From the NCBI GenBank assembly GCA_028095005.1, contig CM051460.1, positions 158,467,461 to 158,531,460 on the forward strand: 64,000 nucleotides of DNA, in the 5' to 3' direction. Shown one piece after another: positions 32,856-44,394 of this stretch. The first letter of the stretch is position 1. Every line of letters starts with the position of its first letter. Both the position numbers and the translations under genes were made by a program. The DNA is from Rhynchospora pubera (Eukaryota > Streptophyta > Magnoliopsida > Poales > Cyperaceae). The notes beneath the pieces are model-generated. The model was not told the origin of the DNA. It saw only the letters and a program-made list of their open reading frames with translations, and ran no database searches.

Positions 32856-35576
32856 TTAGACCCTCAATAATCTTCCAAGGGTGCTGTACAATATCTTCAT
32901 TAAAGTAGTGATGTTGCATGTTATATTATGTTTAATATGTAGAATTTTTTTTAGAAATACTAGATAGAAGTATCTAGTAATATGTCGAATTACACGAGTG
33001 AAAGTTTGATGAGGATAGCATGAGAAAAGAACAGAGCAGCTGTACTCCATCTCAACGTAACAATAATCATCTGATTCATTTATCAATTTAAGCATCATGA
33101 CAAAGGATGTTATTCTATTTACCACCGGCTAATTTTCTGTTTTACTTTTATTTAATTTTATTGGTTTGCTTTTTAGGTTCAAAGCACGCATTCCACTATA
33201 AGTACTAATAAAACAATAAAAATACATTCGAGGTAATACGAAGGATAAATAAGAATACCATACAAGCACTTTAAGTCTTTAATACATAAAAAAAAACTCT
33301 CATTTGCTATGCGGACCGAGCTATCATCTCATACAAAAAAAAAAAGAAGAAGACAATTTAAAGAAATGTACTAATTAGAGATGCCCATATAAAAGGTTTT
33401 ACTAGTACTAGGACTGTTCTCCGTGCTTTAAAAATAAAAATGTTTTATTAAAAAATAAATTTTAAATAAGGCAATTATTAAAAAATTGTCCAAAACAAAA
33501 TTGATGGACAAGTACCTTTTTCATTAGCAAAGAAGAAAAAATTAGTGTAGAATTCTTTTAATTGTTAATTTGCTTCTTCACATATCTTTTTTAAAAAAAT
33601 AAAGAGAAATAAATAGTATACATTAAGGTAAAAAAATTATATTATAAGACTGTTAAAAAAAATAATGTGACATGACTAAAAAAATTAAAATTATTTTTTT
33701 AGATATTATAAATTAATTTTGAGTCATAGGAAAATCCATTCTATTGGCTAGTTCCAACCTGGTAGCCATAGTCCATAGATCGCCTCTTTTCAACGGTGTC
33801 ATTTCTGTGTTGAATGAAATTTTGGATAAACTTGACCGCCCTTTTTTGTCTCAATGGACTTAGTAAGTTAGTATAGCTCAACTCCTTGTCTTTAAGTTTA
33901 ATATGATACCCGGGACCCGGCGGATGGGGGCAAGTCAGATTGTCCTTTGTCAAGCGAGCTAGTTTGGATCCATTGATATTTTTCATTTATACACTTCAGT
34001 AGATCTGATGTGGTGATCAATCAGAGGTAGGTCAAAAAAAATAGAGGCACTAGAGATGATGACAAATTTGGACGTTAGAGCTGATCCAAAAGGCTGTCCC
34101 TAGCGATGGACAAAATGCACTTTCATAAAATTTGAAACAAGTAACTCAATTTTCACAGTACTTCACTGTGACTATTTAGGATCAAATTTTATTTAAATTT
34201 TGATTGAATATTTAATTTGGAAAATAGAAGAGTCAGTAAAATTACAGATTATATTTAAAAAAATTATATGTAAATTAAAACTCCATAACTGTAGAAACAT
34301 GACATTGCATGCAAAATTCATTAAAACTAATGTTAATTTGCAACTTAAACAAATTTAATATGGCCCAAATTAAATACAATAGTTTAAGAAAAATATAATT
34401 GAAAGCAGGTAAATTTAATGACGCTAATAAAAAAAAGTAGTAAAGTCAAAAGACTTAGACTAAAAAAGTAAAAATCTAATGTCACAAATTAAACTGCAAA
34501 TTCTCACAATATTTCATAAATGCTCAAGATAGTCCATTACCGTCAATTCATTATTTCATTTTGGTGTGGAATCGATGCCATGAAAGAATTTCTTACAAAA
34601 ACAAGGAACTGTTACAGACTTACAGTGCATACTCAAAAATAACCAATAAGACAGATTTTGTTTGCGGGGGCGGTGGACATGCTACGTGTATGGGCTGGCA
34701 AGCGAAAAAAGAATTAAGGTTTAATTTTGTAATAAATATTCCCATAAACCAACAAAATCCTAAATTAATCTAAGATTCTATCTTAATTTGTGCCATTAGC
34801 TCATTACAGCTGGAGAGTGTTTAGTTTTTACCATAAAGAAAGGCAACTTTTCACCCTGGTGGATTCTTTACCGTGTCATGCATAAACTTTGTCCATGGTA
34901 AATTATTGCCATTAAAAGGGTTAACGTGTTGATAAATAAAAGTTCTCCTTTGATGGTGCTCCATTAAGTAAAAAAAATATCATTATCTTACCAGTTTATT
35001 CGTTTATTAATACTTCGACTAATATACATGAGATAATGATTAAATCAAAACGATAGCATTTAGGTAATTTAAAAAAAATTAAATACTTAAAAGGTTAAAT
35101 TTTTATGAGTTAGTACATAGCGAGAGCAAGACACAAGAGTTACCAAAACTTTTCTTATTTACTAATCGATGTAGTTGTATTTTAAAATCTATCCGTACAA
35201 ACACAGGCAACATATAAATTAAAGTCTAATTAAGTTTATGAAACCGAATTTTTTTATCTTTAATTGTTTTGTCTTTATTTGATCAGGAACCACTTAAATG
35301 ACAGCCTGCTATTGTTCCTGGTTCGTGTCACTCACAATAAATATAATTAAGATAATCATATTATATGATCTTGTAACCCAAAGGATCCTTAATTAATCTC
35401 TAGAGGTAGTTGGGAGCCAAAAGGTGTTTGTTTAATTTATTTCTTTTGGAAGTGGTAGGACCAAAACCAAAATTGTCTGTTAGCAGAAGAAAAGTTATGG
35501 GAGCAGCAAAGGAAGGATCTAAAAGCAAAATGCACATGGCCACGTGGGCTCATCTCAGAGCCTGTCTGCCTGACTG
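32856..35576. other. AT-rich spacer
   Basis: No gene was recognised. The minus-strand open frame at 33741-33986 (81 residues) has an ordinary composition but no motif I know. The last 150 bp before the LINE contain GGCCACGTGGGC, a G-box-like word. Confidence 0.35.
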
Positions 35577-35808
35577 TCCCTCTCATCTCTTTTTTTTTTT
35601 TTTATGATGTGCCCGTAGGCTAAAATATATTAAAAAGAGCATAGAGTTTTACAAATCAGCATTCTACAACATAATTTCCCCACAACTACAAGCCAAAATC
35701 CGAAAAACTAAAAGACTACAGCTAAAGCAGGTACTGACTAATACTGAAATAAAAAACATGACTAAAAAGAGTGAACAAATGGGGAAAGAAAAGAAAGTAA
35801 CAGGAAAA

Positions 35809-38800
35809 TCACGGAGGCCCATCTTGCACTTGTTGAAAAAACCTCCTTTCGATATTCATACCAATATTGTGTTCTTGCATGACTGCTGCTGTCGGTACAC
35901 CATTGTACCCAATTCTGTTCCTTCTTGCAAGGTTGGCCAGGCGATGTGCTGGTAAAACCGCCTCTCTTCTCACATGTGTCAGAGTGATGCGATCACCAAG
36001 TTGCTCCAATTGGCGAATGATTGCAGCCAGTATGGGTCTGGCTCTCCAAGATGGGATTGTGTCTATGTTGCCTTCTTGCAATGCAGTAACAAGACTGATA
36101 CAATCTGAAAAAATATGTACCCTTTCATTTCCATGTTCTTGAGACATTACTTGAGCCCAATCAAACGCCCTTTGTAAAGCCACTGACTCTGCTTGAAATG
36201 AGTCAGCAGTGTTGCCTTTCTCAAAATCTATTGTTACCAGCACTCCTTCATGATATGCCAGAAAAGCAGAACCAGAATTTTGTGATGTGTCCCATGATCC
36301 ATCAATTATTAATTGCCAACTATGTGAATTGTATTCATATGGATTATCACTGTCCTCTATCTGAATTGGTAACACATCCCTATCAACAGAAATACTCTCA
36401 TTTACCCACCTTTGGACCCTTCTGCACACCCTTCCTGGGTCAAAATTTCTCTGTTGGAAAAATAATTCATTTCTAGCCAACCATATCTCCCATAACGTAT
36501 AGCATACCTCTCGAATTCCTTCCTCATGCATACCCAAGGATATAGAATTAATAGCCTCATCAATATTTAGTGGCAAACAGTCTGTTCTTATACCCAGGTT
36601 CCCTCCAAACCAAACCAATCTTGAACCTGGACAATGGAAGAAGCAGTGTGTGGCATATTCATTCTCTTGTCCACATCTTGAGCACATCGGTGATATAGAC
36701 TGAATCCTATGGTGCATGTTAATAGCCAACGGCAACCCATTTGCTAGTAACCTCCACATAAATACTCTAACCTTTGGAATTATATTTTTCCATTTCCATA
36801 TATGTTTCCATGTTACCTCCATTGGTTGTGGCGCCATTGTGTTGCGAAGGCTTTCATATCCAGTTTTGACAGTGTACCGTCCATCCATGCTATATTTCCA
36901 TATCAAACTGTCTTTCAATCCCGGCAAGTTAACCGGCTTTTGAGCCGTGTTAGTGATCAGTTGGTATGCCTCTTCACCCATCAAACTGATTATCTCCTCC
37001 TCCTTCCAATTGCCAGTATCAAAATCAAACAACTGGGCTACTGTTATCTTTCTATCATTTCTAGATGCATGTGTTGCCACCTGCCATCCCTGGTACCATG
37101 GTTGAGACATGGCTGTTATTTTATTTCCATCTGCAATTTGCCATTCGACATTCTCCTTAAAATGGTCCCTCATTTTAACAACCTGTCTCCACAAGGGGCT
37201 GACGCCAGAGGTATTTTTTGCTCTCCAGAAACCCATATTTGCATAGTACTTGCCTTTACAGACTTGAACCCATATCTTCACTGCATCACTCATCATGTCC
37301 CATACTAATTTTAAAAAAAGAGCATCTCCAAAAGTTTGCAAACTCCTAACCCCTAAACCTCCTTTCTCCATTGTCTGGCAAATTCTCTTCCATGACACAA
37401 AAGACATGTACCTACTCTGATCTGTCTTCCCCCAAAAGAATTTTGCAATCAAACTTTCAATCTGCTTAATTATGCCTTTTGGTATGATTTCAACACTCAT
37501 GAAATATACCGGTACACTCAATAATACCGATTTGATGAGCACTAACCTCCCAGCGTGAGAAAGCATATTCGAGCGCCATCCAGTGAGTTTTGCACGCAAT
37601 TTCTCCAACAACATGTTGCCTGTCTTTTTTGCGCAATTCTTTGTGGCAAGGAATGCTCCCAAATATGTTTCATCTGACCCTGCAGCCCCAGATCTGAATC
37701 GACTTCGCACCATCTGTTTAGTCTGCCCATTACATTTGTTGGAGAACCATAGTTTTGACTTGATTGGGTTGATCATTAGGCCAGACACCTCTCCAAAATC
37801 CTTCATGATACAGCTCAGTTGCTGTGCCTCGCCATCATCTGCAACACCTAATAAAATAAGATCATCTGCATAAACAACATGTGTTAGTGTTGGACAATTT
37901 GGGGCTAGCTCAACTCCTTTTATGTGGTTCATCTCCTGAGCCCGTTTGAGTTTTCGGGTTAGGATCTCCATCACCATTATGAAACAGTAAGGGGACATGG
38001 GGCAGCCTTGCCTCAGTCCTCTTGTCGGGTAGAAGAATCCATCTCCCATGCCATTGACTTTTATGGTGACTTTGGCGTTTTTGAAGGAGTACATCATGAG
38101 ATCCACCAATTTGTCTGGCACATTGAGAAATTGCATGGCTTTTTTCAAGAATCCCCACTCCATCTTGTCAAATGCTTTTGCTATGTCGGCCTTTAGCATA
38201 AAATTACTTTGCCTGAATTGAGCCGAGTGAAAAGAATGGAGTATCTCCTTAACTAACAGGATACTATCTGTTATACATCTCCCTTCAATAAAAGCCGTTT
38301 GCTCCCTTGAGATGATTTTCTTTATGTGGGGTCTAAGTCGATTAGCCAGCACCTTCATGACTAACCTGTAAGTAACATTGCCTATACTGATAGGCCGGTA
38401 ATCAAAAGGAGTAAGTGGTTCACTTTTTTTGGGGATCAAGATGACATTACACCCCAACCAGTGATCAGGCACTGTTGAAGTTGAGAAGATGTGACGGACC
38501 TGTGTCACCAAATCATGGCCCAAAATGTCCCAATGTTGCTGTAGGAACCTGCATGTGACCCCATCTGGGCCCGGGCTCTTGTCGGGTCCCATCTGAAAGA
38601 GGACCTTTTTTATTTCAAGGTAATCAGGTAAGCGTGTGAGGTTGTGGTGGGCTGAGTTTGGTATTTTGTGTCTTTCATCTTGGTGCAGGGATTGTAAAAA
38701 AAGAAATTGGTTATCTTGGATAGGGTCCTGAGTTGGATTCTGGTTAATTGAGTTTTGGTCAATAGGTTGTGGCGGGCTATAAAGGTTTTTAAAGTAATTT

Positions 38801-39963
38801 ATAAATGTGGAGCGAATTTTCTTTTCATCCCCTGTTAGTCGCCCAGTCTCATCCTCCATGACTGTAACAAGATTATGTCTATGCCGGTTAGTTGCCACCG
38901 TGTGAAAGTACTTTGTGTTACGGTCCCCTGCCTCTTCCCATTGAACCCTCGCTCTTTGCCGCCAATACAGTTCATATTGTTCCTCCACCTTGTTATATTC
39001 TTGTAACAATTTAGCTTCTAGGGTATGGTCTCGGCATGAAGGATGCTGCATCTGCACTTGATATATTTTACTGGCTATCTCATCAAGTTTTTTCTTTGGG
39101 GTATTCTGGTTATTTGCCCACCTTTGAATATTTTCTTTCATTTGTCTCCATTTAATCTGCCAATCTTGGCCCTCATCTTCCTTCCATTTTTTAGCCCAAG
39201 AATCCTTAAAACCAGCCTCTTGAAACCACCATGTCTCCATCTTAAAATCCTTCTTCTTATTGGGTGGCTTTTTGATGCGCAAAAGTATGGGGCAATGGTC
39301 ACTATGTATCATAGGCAAGTGATTAACATAGGCGTTGGGGTACATTTCTAGCCAATCGGGTGTTACCAAAACCCGGTCTAGTCTTTGGTAGATAGCATCA
39401 GATGCATTTCTATTATTTGTCCAAGTATATGCCGGTCCTTTGTACCCCACATCTACTAAACCCGCTCTAAAAACAAACTCTTGAAAATCAAGTGTGTTTT
39501 GTTTAATCCTCGCATTACCACCATATTTCTCACTCGAATCCAAAATTTCATTGAAATCCCCTACCAAACAGATTTTGCCATGAATTCTTATAAGTTGAGT
39601 TAGGGTCTCCCAAATGTATCTACTATGGACATGAGTAGGGTCACCATACACTCCCAAAAACACCCATGGTGGTTTGTCTTTTGTTGTAACCCTAGCACAA
39701 ATATAGCTAAGTGAGGAGTTCAGAACCTGAATTGTGACTGAGCTGTTCCATGCGATACAAAGCCCACCTGATGTATCTCGTGCTGGTACCGCATAGAAAT
39801 CATAGTTTGGAACTGAATTCATGAACCTTGCCATTCTTCTCCTCGAGGACTTGGTCTCCGAAAGGAACACAATGCTAGCACGTGTTGCTCGGAGAGTGTC
39901 TCGCAGGAATTGTTTTTTCCGCGGGCCCCCGAAGCCGCGGCAATTCCATGAAATAGCATTCAT
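35809..39963 (-). CDS. LINE ORF2: endonuclease, reverse transcriptase, zinc-binding region, RNase H
   Basis: The protein has 1384 residues with no break. Residues 1-230 form an AP-type endonuclease with WNCRG (6-10), E36 in LSETK, GDFN (135-138) and SDH (221-223). Reverse transcriptase spans about 505-760, with KADIAKAFD carrying a catalytic Asp, RGLRQGCPMSP, and YADD at 698-701. A zinc-binding region (zf-RVT type) near 1050-1115 has CSRCGQE and HCFFHCPG. RNase H spans about 1219-1348, with D1221, E1259 and D1287. The place of the fourth acidic residue reads PAHRLA, as in many plant LINE RNase H domains. The protein nicks the target and copies its own RNA in place. Its ATG overlaps the ORF1 stop as ATGA, so translation probably depends on re-initiation after ORF1. 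Confidence 0.96.
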   Translation of the reverse strand: MNAISWNCRGFGGPRKKQFLRDTLRATRASIVFLSETKSSRRRMARFMNSVPNYDFYAVPARDTSGGLCIAWNSSVTIQVLNSSLSYICARVTTKDKPPWVFLGVYGDPTHVHSRYIWETLTQLIRIHGKICLVGDFNEILDSSEKYGGNARIKQNTLDFQEFVFRAGLVDVGYKGPAYTWTNNRNASDAIYQRLDRVLVTPDWLEMYPNAYVNHLPMIHSDHCPILLRIKKPPNKKKDFKMETWWFQEAGFKDSWAKKWKEDEGQDWQIKWRQMKENIQRWANNQNTPKKKLDEIASKIYQVQMQHPSCRDHTLEAKLLQEYNKVEEQYELYWRQRARVQWEEAGDRNTKYFHTVATNRHRHNLVTVMEDETGRLTGDEKKIRSTFINYFKNLYSPPQPIDQNSINQNPTQDPIQDNQFLFLQSLHQDERHKIPNSAHHNLTRLPDYLEIKKVLFQMGPDKSPGPDGVTCRFLQQHWDILGHDLVTQVRHIFSTSTVPDHWLGCNVILIPKKSEPLTPFDYRPISIGNVTYRLVMKVLANRLRPHIKKIISREQTAFIEGRCITDSILLVKEILHSFHSAQFRQSNFMLKADIAKAFDKMEWGFLKKAMQFLNVPDKLVDLMMYSFKNAKVTIKVNGMGDGFFYPTRGLRQGCPMSPYCFIMVMEILTRKLKRAQEMNHIKGVELAPNCPTLTHVVYADDLILLGVADDGEAQQLSCIMKDFGEVSGLMINPIKSKLWFSNKCNGQTKQMVRSRFRSGAAGSDETYLGAFLATKNCAKKTGNMLLEKLRAKLTGWRSNMLSHAGRLVLIKSVLLSVPVYFMSVEIIPKGIIKQIESLIAKFFWGKTDQSRYMSFVSWKRICQTMEKGGLGVRSLQTFGDALFLKLVWDMMSDAVKIWVQVCKGKYYANMGFWRAKNTSGVSPLWRQVVKMRDHFKENVEWQIADGNKITAMSQPWYQGWQVATHASRNDRKITVAQLFDFDTGNWKEEEIISLMGEEAYQLITNTAQKPVNLPGLKDSLIWKYSMDGRYTVKTGYESLRNTMAPQPMEVTWKHIWKWKNIIPKVRVFMWRLLANGLPLAINMHHRIQSISPMCSRCGQENEYATHCFFHCPGSRLVWFGGNLGIRTDCLPLNIDEAINSISLGMHEEGIREVCYTLWEIWLARNELFFQQRNFDPGRVCRRVQRWVNESISVDRDVLPIQIEDSDNPYEYNSHSWQLIIDGSWDTSQNSGSAFLAYHEGVLVTIDFEKGNTADSFQAESVALQRAFDWAQVMSQEHGNERVHIFSDCISLVTALQEGNIDTIPSWRARPILAAIIRQLEQLGDRITLTHVRREAVLPAHRLANLARRNRIGYNGVPTAAVMQEHNIGMNIERRFFQQVQDGPP

Positions 39964-41171
39964 TGAGGACTTGGAGGCGAGTTTGGGATCGCCTCCCTGG
40001 CCCGCTTGTAGTTTATCTGCAGGTTGGTTATGGTTGCTTGTTGTTCTCCATCTGTGATTTGGTGCACTGCATCTTCATTTAAGTTCATTGCTCTTTTCAG
40101 TTTTTTCATCGCCCCTCTGTCACTTGATTCAGCCATATTGCTTGTATTATTCTCCCTTTCTCCTGACCTACTGCTGCCCGAACTGAGTGTGGGAGAGTTT
40201 TGTGCATCAGAGTCATCCTCTTTAGGTACACGGGTTCTGTCTGTTACCCATCTACCGTGCTTTACATCCGGGATATCACCCTCATATTTTCCTTCACTTT
40301 TCATTCTCCACAACCTCATCTTTACTGGACAATTCACATGATCATGGCCTATGTATGCACAGAACAAACACACATTAGGCACTCCATTGTACACAATATA
40401 TGCCCAAAAAGGATCCTTATTCTTCCTGTTAACTGGGACCTTCGGAACAAGCGCCTCATTCACCTTTACCAGAATTTGTTGTTTGTACACCTTATGCTTG
40501 CCAAAGAACCCGATTTTGATGTCAGTAAGGGGGGTCCCGACCTTTTTAAAAATCATTTGCACTCCCTCCAGAGTCAGAGTTTCAGGAGGGATACCATGGA
40601 CTTCAACCCACGTCGCCACCTCATTTACCATCGGGTTTGTTATATCCTCATTTCCTCTTGCCATTCTACAAATCACCATGTCGCCCCTTATGTGCCAGGC
40701 TCCTTGTAAGACATGGAACATCTCTTCTTGCTTCTTAAATTCAATGATGAAGTGGTTCGAACCAACCGCTTCAATGTCTGTTTCAGGGTGCACTGCCCAC
40801 GCATTTCTCATTGTAGTTGAGAATAGGGTGTGGGAGACAGATCTTTGGGACAATACTCTCGCAAGAATGCACATTGACCATTGCCTCTCCTTCTCAGCGT
40901 GCTGGGGTATTTCAACAGCATTATCATTAGAACTCAGTGAAGCGAATTGCGCCAAAAATTCATCATCAGTTAGGTCCATGGTGTTTTTAGGAATGTGAGA
41001 GGTTTCAGGAATAGTTAAGGTTCGATTTGAGAAGTTGGGGGAGTTTGAGTTATGGCTCGGAGATGTTGGAGCTGGGCCAAGGATTGAATGGTGGATATTT
41101 AATTTTGTAGTTGGTTGGTTGTATTTAATTTGGTTGTTTTTTGGGCTTTTTTGGCCAGGCTTTTCCTGCAT
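39960..41171 (-). CDS. LINE ORF1: DUF4283 and CCHC zinc knuckle protein
   Basis: The protein has 403 residues. Residues 95-220 resemble the DUF4283 region of plant LINE ORF1 proteins (FIIEFKKQEEMFHVLQGAWH, WVEVHGIPPETL). A zinc knuckle follows, CLFCAYIGHDHVNC, with C268, C271, H276 and C281. The tail is charged. It should bind the element RNA and form the particle with ORF2 protein. Many relatives start close to a motif like MDLTDDEFLAQFASLS, which here is Met65, so that may be the true start. Upstream, the frame stays open past the first ATG up to a TAG at 41189-41187. Confidence 0.92.
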   Translation of the reverse strand: MQEKPGQKSPKNNQIKYNQPTTKLNIHHSILGPAPTSPSHNSNSPNFSNRTLTIPETSHIPKNTMDLTDDEFLAQFASLSSNDNAVEIPQHAEKERQWSMCILARVLSQRSVSHTLFSTTMRNAWAVHPETDIEAVGSNHFIIEFKKQEEMFHVLQGAWHIRGDMVICRMARGNEDITNPMVNEVATWVEVHGIPPETLTLEGVQMIFKKVGTPLTDIKIGFFGKHKVYKQQILVKVNEALVPKVPVNRKNKDPFWAYIVYNGVPNVCLFCAYIGHDHVNCPVKMRLWRMKSEGKYEGDIPDVKHGRWVTDRTRVPKEDDSDAQNSPTLSSGSSRSGERENNTSNMAESSDRGAMKKLKRAMNLNEDAVHQITDGEQQATITNLQINYKRAREAIPNSPPSPQ

Positions 41172-41186
41172 GGTGTAAATGTGGGA

Positions 41187-41807
41187 CTATGAGGGAAATG
41201 AGTTATATGGAGGATGCCACAGATAATCTGCTGAGACGGATTGGGGGAGGACACAAGCAATCTGTTTTTCAGGGTGTTTAAATGTTAGGTTATGTGGCTG
41301 ACTTTGGTTGGTTATGGGTTTTTGAGTATATGGTTTTTTGCTATCTGTCTCCACAGCTTTTTGGACATCACTATCTTCCAGACTGTTTCTAGTACTTTTC
41401 TCTTTAAGCAATGCACAATTCTCATTGGGTTGTACCGCTGGGGATTGAGCGTGGTGTGTTTGGTGAGTATTCCCATTAATTACCCTTTTCATGTTCAATT
41501 GATTCAAGTCAGGAGAATCTTCATCCGGTCCCACGTTCGAGTCAAACCCACATTTCATCAAGACTGAATTTATATCACCTTTCTTCAGCTTTTGACCCTC
41601 TTTTTGCCTTTTGTACCTACGTGATTTACACATCCTCCAAGAGATCTTGAAATCTTTGCTTCTTGGTTCAGTTTTGTGTGAGCCGGTATTGAACTCATTT
41701 GCCTTCTCAGGTTCATCATACTCTGGAATGCCCATCTGTTGTGGTGGCTGTGAATCACAGTGAAAGTGGAAATGGACATGGAATTGGATTGTATCGAGTA
41801 ACTTCAT
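41187..41807 (-). CDS. LINE upstream ORF, same frame as ORF1
   Basis: It encodes 206 residues rich in N, Q, K and S, with a basic patch CKSRRYKRQKEGQKLKK. It ends at TAG five codons before the ORF1 ATG and in the same frame. It could be a separate small ORF, or the N-terminal part of a longer ORF1 split by one nonsense change. I know no domain in it, so translation is unproven. The + strand ORFs in this region are shadows. Confidence 0.5.
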   Translation of the reverse strand: MKLLDTIQFHVHFHFHCDSQPPQQMGIPEYDEPEKANEFNTGSHKTEPRSKDFKISWRMCKSRRYKRQKEGQKLKKGDINSVLMKCGFDSNVGPDEDSPDLNQLNMKRVINGNTHQTHHAQSPAVQPNENCALLKEKSTRNSLEDSDVQKAVETDSKKPYTQKPITNQSQPHNLTFKHPEKQIACVLPQSVSADYLWHPPYNSFPS

Positions 41808-42352
41808 GTAAAAACAAGTAATGAAATGTAAAAGATGTGTGATGGAAGATAAGAAGTAAAAAGGTCAGAAAATGTGGTTAAAATAGGTAAGGCTAAGTTT
41901 TATAGCTTAGGAAGGCTGGAGAAGAGCAAATTGGAATTAGAATTTAGGACATGGATCAAAAGTTCAGAATTAATGAATTATAAAGGATAGAAAGGTGTTA
42001 GAAGGGTAGTAGAGCAGAGGTAATAAATGAGTTCAAAAAACTATAGCCACCCACCAAAAACAGAATAATTAATGAACTTCACATGGGCATTTCCTCAAAC
42101 AGGTACAGTGCAATAGTATAGGAAGAGAGATAGGAGAGGGAGGGAGGGAGTGAGAGTGAGAGAGAGAGGGGGGGGGGGGAGTACTAAAATTGGATGCTTA
42201 GCAAGCCTTGGTACTTAGATCAGTTTGTATCCTGGGTGAAGTTGGGAGACACCAGCATTCTTGGTGGCGCTCCAGAGAACCCTTGTCGCACGAACCACTG
42301 GTCGCATTCCCAGCGGTGACCTACAAATTTTACCTGACTAGAAAGATGATTT
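41808..42352 (-). other. LINE 5' untranslated region
   Basis: It contains a purine-rich tract (about 42120-42180 on the + strand) that ends in 12 G residues. It probably carries the internal promoter, but no element can be named. Confidence 0.5.
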
Positions 42353-42367
42353 TCCCTCTCATCTCTT

Positions 42368-44394
42368 GATTGAGAGATGGTGAAACAAAACCTCTCTGTG
42401 GTCCTGTGTTATGCTGTGCGGTGTGCACTGCTCCATTGCTTGCCTCTAGCCCACATTAAGTGCACAAAATTATTTTTTTAAAAAAGAAGTTGTTGGCTTT
42501 AAAAAGACTCTACCTATGAAATAGTTCATAACGCCACATAATGTATATTTCATAAATTTAAATTAATAACTTAATAATGTTGCATAAACAATTATTATAA
42601 AATTAATGTAATTAACTCTTAATAAATTTACTTACCGTCTATGTATATATTCATCATCTTTCCTCCATAATTAATCATATGTTATTTATAAGACATCTAC
42701 AATGAGTCATGATCAATAACAATCAATTCATAATTTTAATAAAATGGTATGTTTCTTCAGGCCATACAAAACAATAGCATGATTTGTCAAATTTTTATAA
42801 ATTGTTCTAACACTTTAAAAACAGAAACTTCAACCGACATTTCAGGGTATATTCCGAGTTATGATATGTTCTAAGGCCACCTAGCTAAAAGTTACAGGAA
42901 TGGTCCTCTCCTCTGAAATCTAATTGAAAAGAAGAGGATCTTATATGCACGTACACAGAAAACACTAAAACAGAGAGGAGGTCAGATTTTGGTTGGTAAT
43001 AGATGAAGAGAGACATGCAACTGAAGAAGCGGAGATGTCGCTTGAGGGATATGCAAATCTGGCTTCACGTGTGCTCCGATGTTTAATCCAGCTGGCGATA
43101 CTTTGTCCAGCACGGATCTAGCCGACATCTCATTTTATTTAGGTGTACCATTTGGTGGGTTGGTTCAGGTCTCTTTGTTATTACTTATTTCAAAAAACTA
43201 TTATATGTTGTTTTGTTTAAAAAATTTGGTAATGACTTGTGTGACATCTTAGAAATTTCCTAATTTATTTTGGAAAATACGAAAATTAGCTGGAGTTTGA
43301 CGACTGAGATGCATATATTGTGTACCACAGCAATAAAATTAGCAGTGCTTAGTGACGGAGCTTGATGGGTGTCTTTGGAGTATATATGTATGTACTATAC
43401 ATTATTATTTTGTTTAAATAACTGGTATCTTTTGTATTTACATTTAGAGAATTTTGTAGGGGCTGATCCATTATTTTTGACATATATTGCTTTTTAGCAA
43501 TTATTTCTCAATTAATTTTATACTATCTGCATCCTTGTAATTTCAATTATTGGACCCAAATACCCAATTCTAAGTGGAAAAATTATCATCACCTGCAATT
43601 GTCAAATAGATTTGTTCTGCATTTTATATATGTAACATTTTTAGACAAATTGGTAAATTAAAATTTGTTCAATTAACTTTAATTGAGATGCGATTGTCAT
43701 ATCAATATCTACAATTGTTTCGCAAGTTTAAAGAAATATTCTGATGATAAGATAACTCATCTAATCTCAATTACAGAACCAAGGTGAAAAATTTCTGTTG
43801 ACTTTTATTGCTCAATGTTTACTCAAAAAAATCTCTCCCAGATGCTTGTTTTTCGTATTAAATGTTAATGCTGCGGTACGTTTAATGCAAATATCAAATC
43901 TATATACCAGCGGTCTTGTTCTTTTGTGAAGATCTTACTCGCCTCAGCCCTTTCTTTGGTGGCATAATTCAGCCCTTTCTTTTATTCAATTTGATTCTTT
44001 GAACAACTGCAAAGGTCTGCAATATCAAATGAATGGCAGATGTGGAAGCAAAGAAGACAAAACAATCATGCGATTTTATTTATTTTATGAAATGTCTGTA
44101 GACAAAATCATGAGAATTTTTATAAAGGGAAAAAAAAGGAGAGAATACTATCTTTATTTGTGAATGAAGCAAATTCTTACTTACTGTTTGGCTATGAACT
44201 TGTAGGAGCTCGCTAAATATGGAGTCTGTTCTGTTGTATGTACTTGCATTTTTGCTTTGGTTATTTAACTTCACTTTGTTGTGTTGTCATAATTTTTAAA
44301 GAACTATATAATGATATTGTTTGTTGATAACGTGTCTAAATATTTTAAAAATATAAATTGTAAATAAAAGATATTTACGTAAAAAATTATAGAG
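42368..44394. other. Intergenic spacer
   Basis: It continues the pre-insertion sequence right of the LINE. A pocket of higher GC lies at 42940-43140 with a short frame, MSLEGYANLASRVLRCLIQL, of unknown meaning. Otherwise nothing was recognised. Confidence 0.35.

Larger units (their letters stand above)
35592..42352 (-). mobile_element. Full-length L1-type LINE retrotransposon
   Basis: A perfect 15-bp duplication, TCCCTCTCATCTCTT, lies at 35577-35591 and 42353-42367. The element is on the minus strand and its 3' end is marked by a T run (poly-A on the coding strand) next to the left duplication. Going 5' to 3' it has a leader of about 545 bp containing a purine-rich (+ strand) tract, an upstream frame, ORF1, an overlapping ORF2, and a 3' untranslated region of about 215 bp. 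ORF1 and ORF2 are both uninterrupted. This indicates a recent, complete, target-primed insertion. The single stop between the upstream frame and ORF1 is the only possible defect. Confidence 0.95.

Noticed and set aside
36198..36476. + strand open frames inside 35.8-41.8 kb
   Set aside because: They lie opposite to LINE ORF1 and ORF2, which have clear domains. They are antisense shadows.
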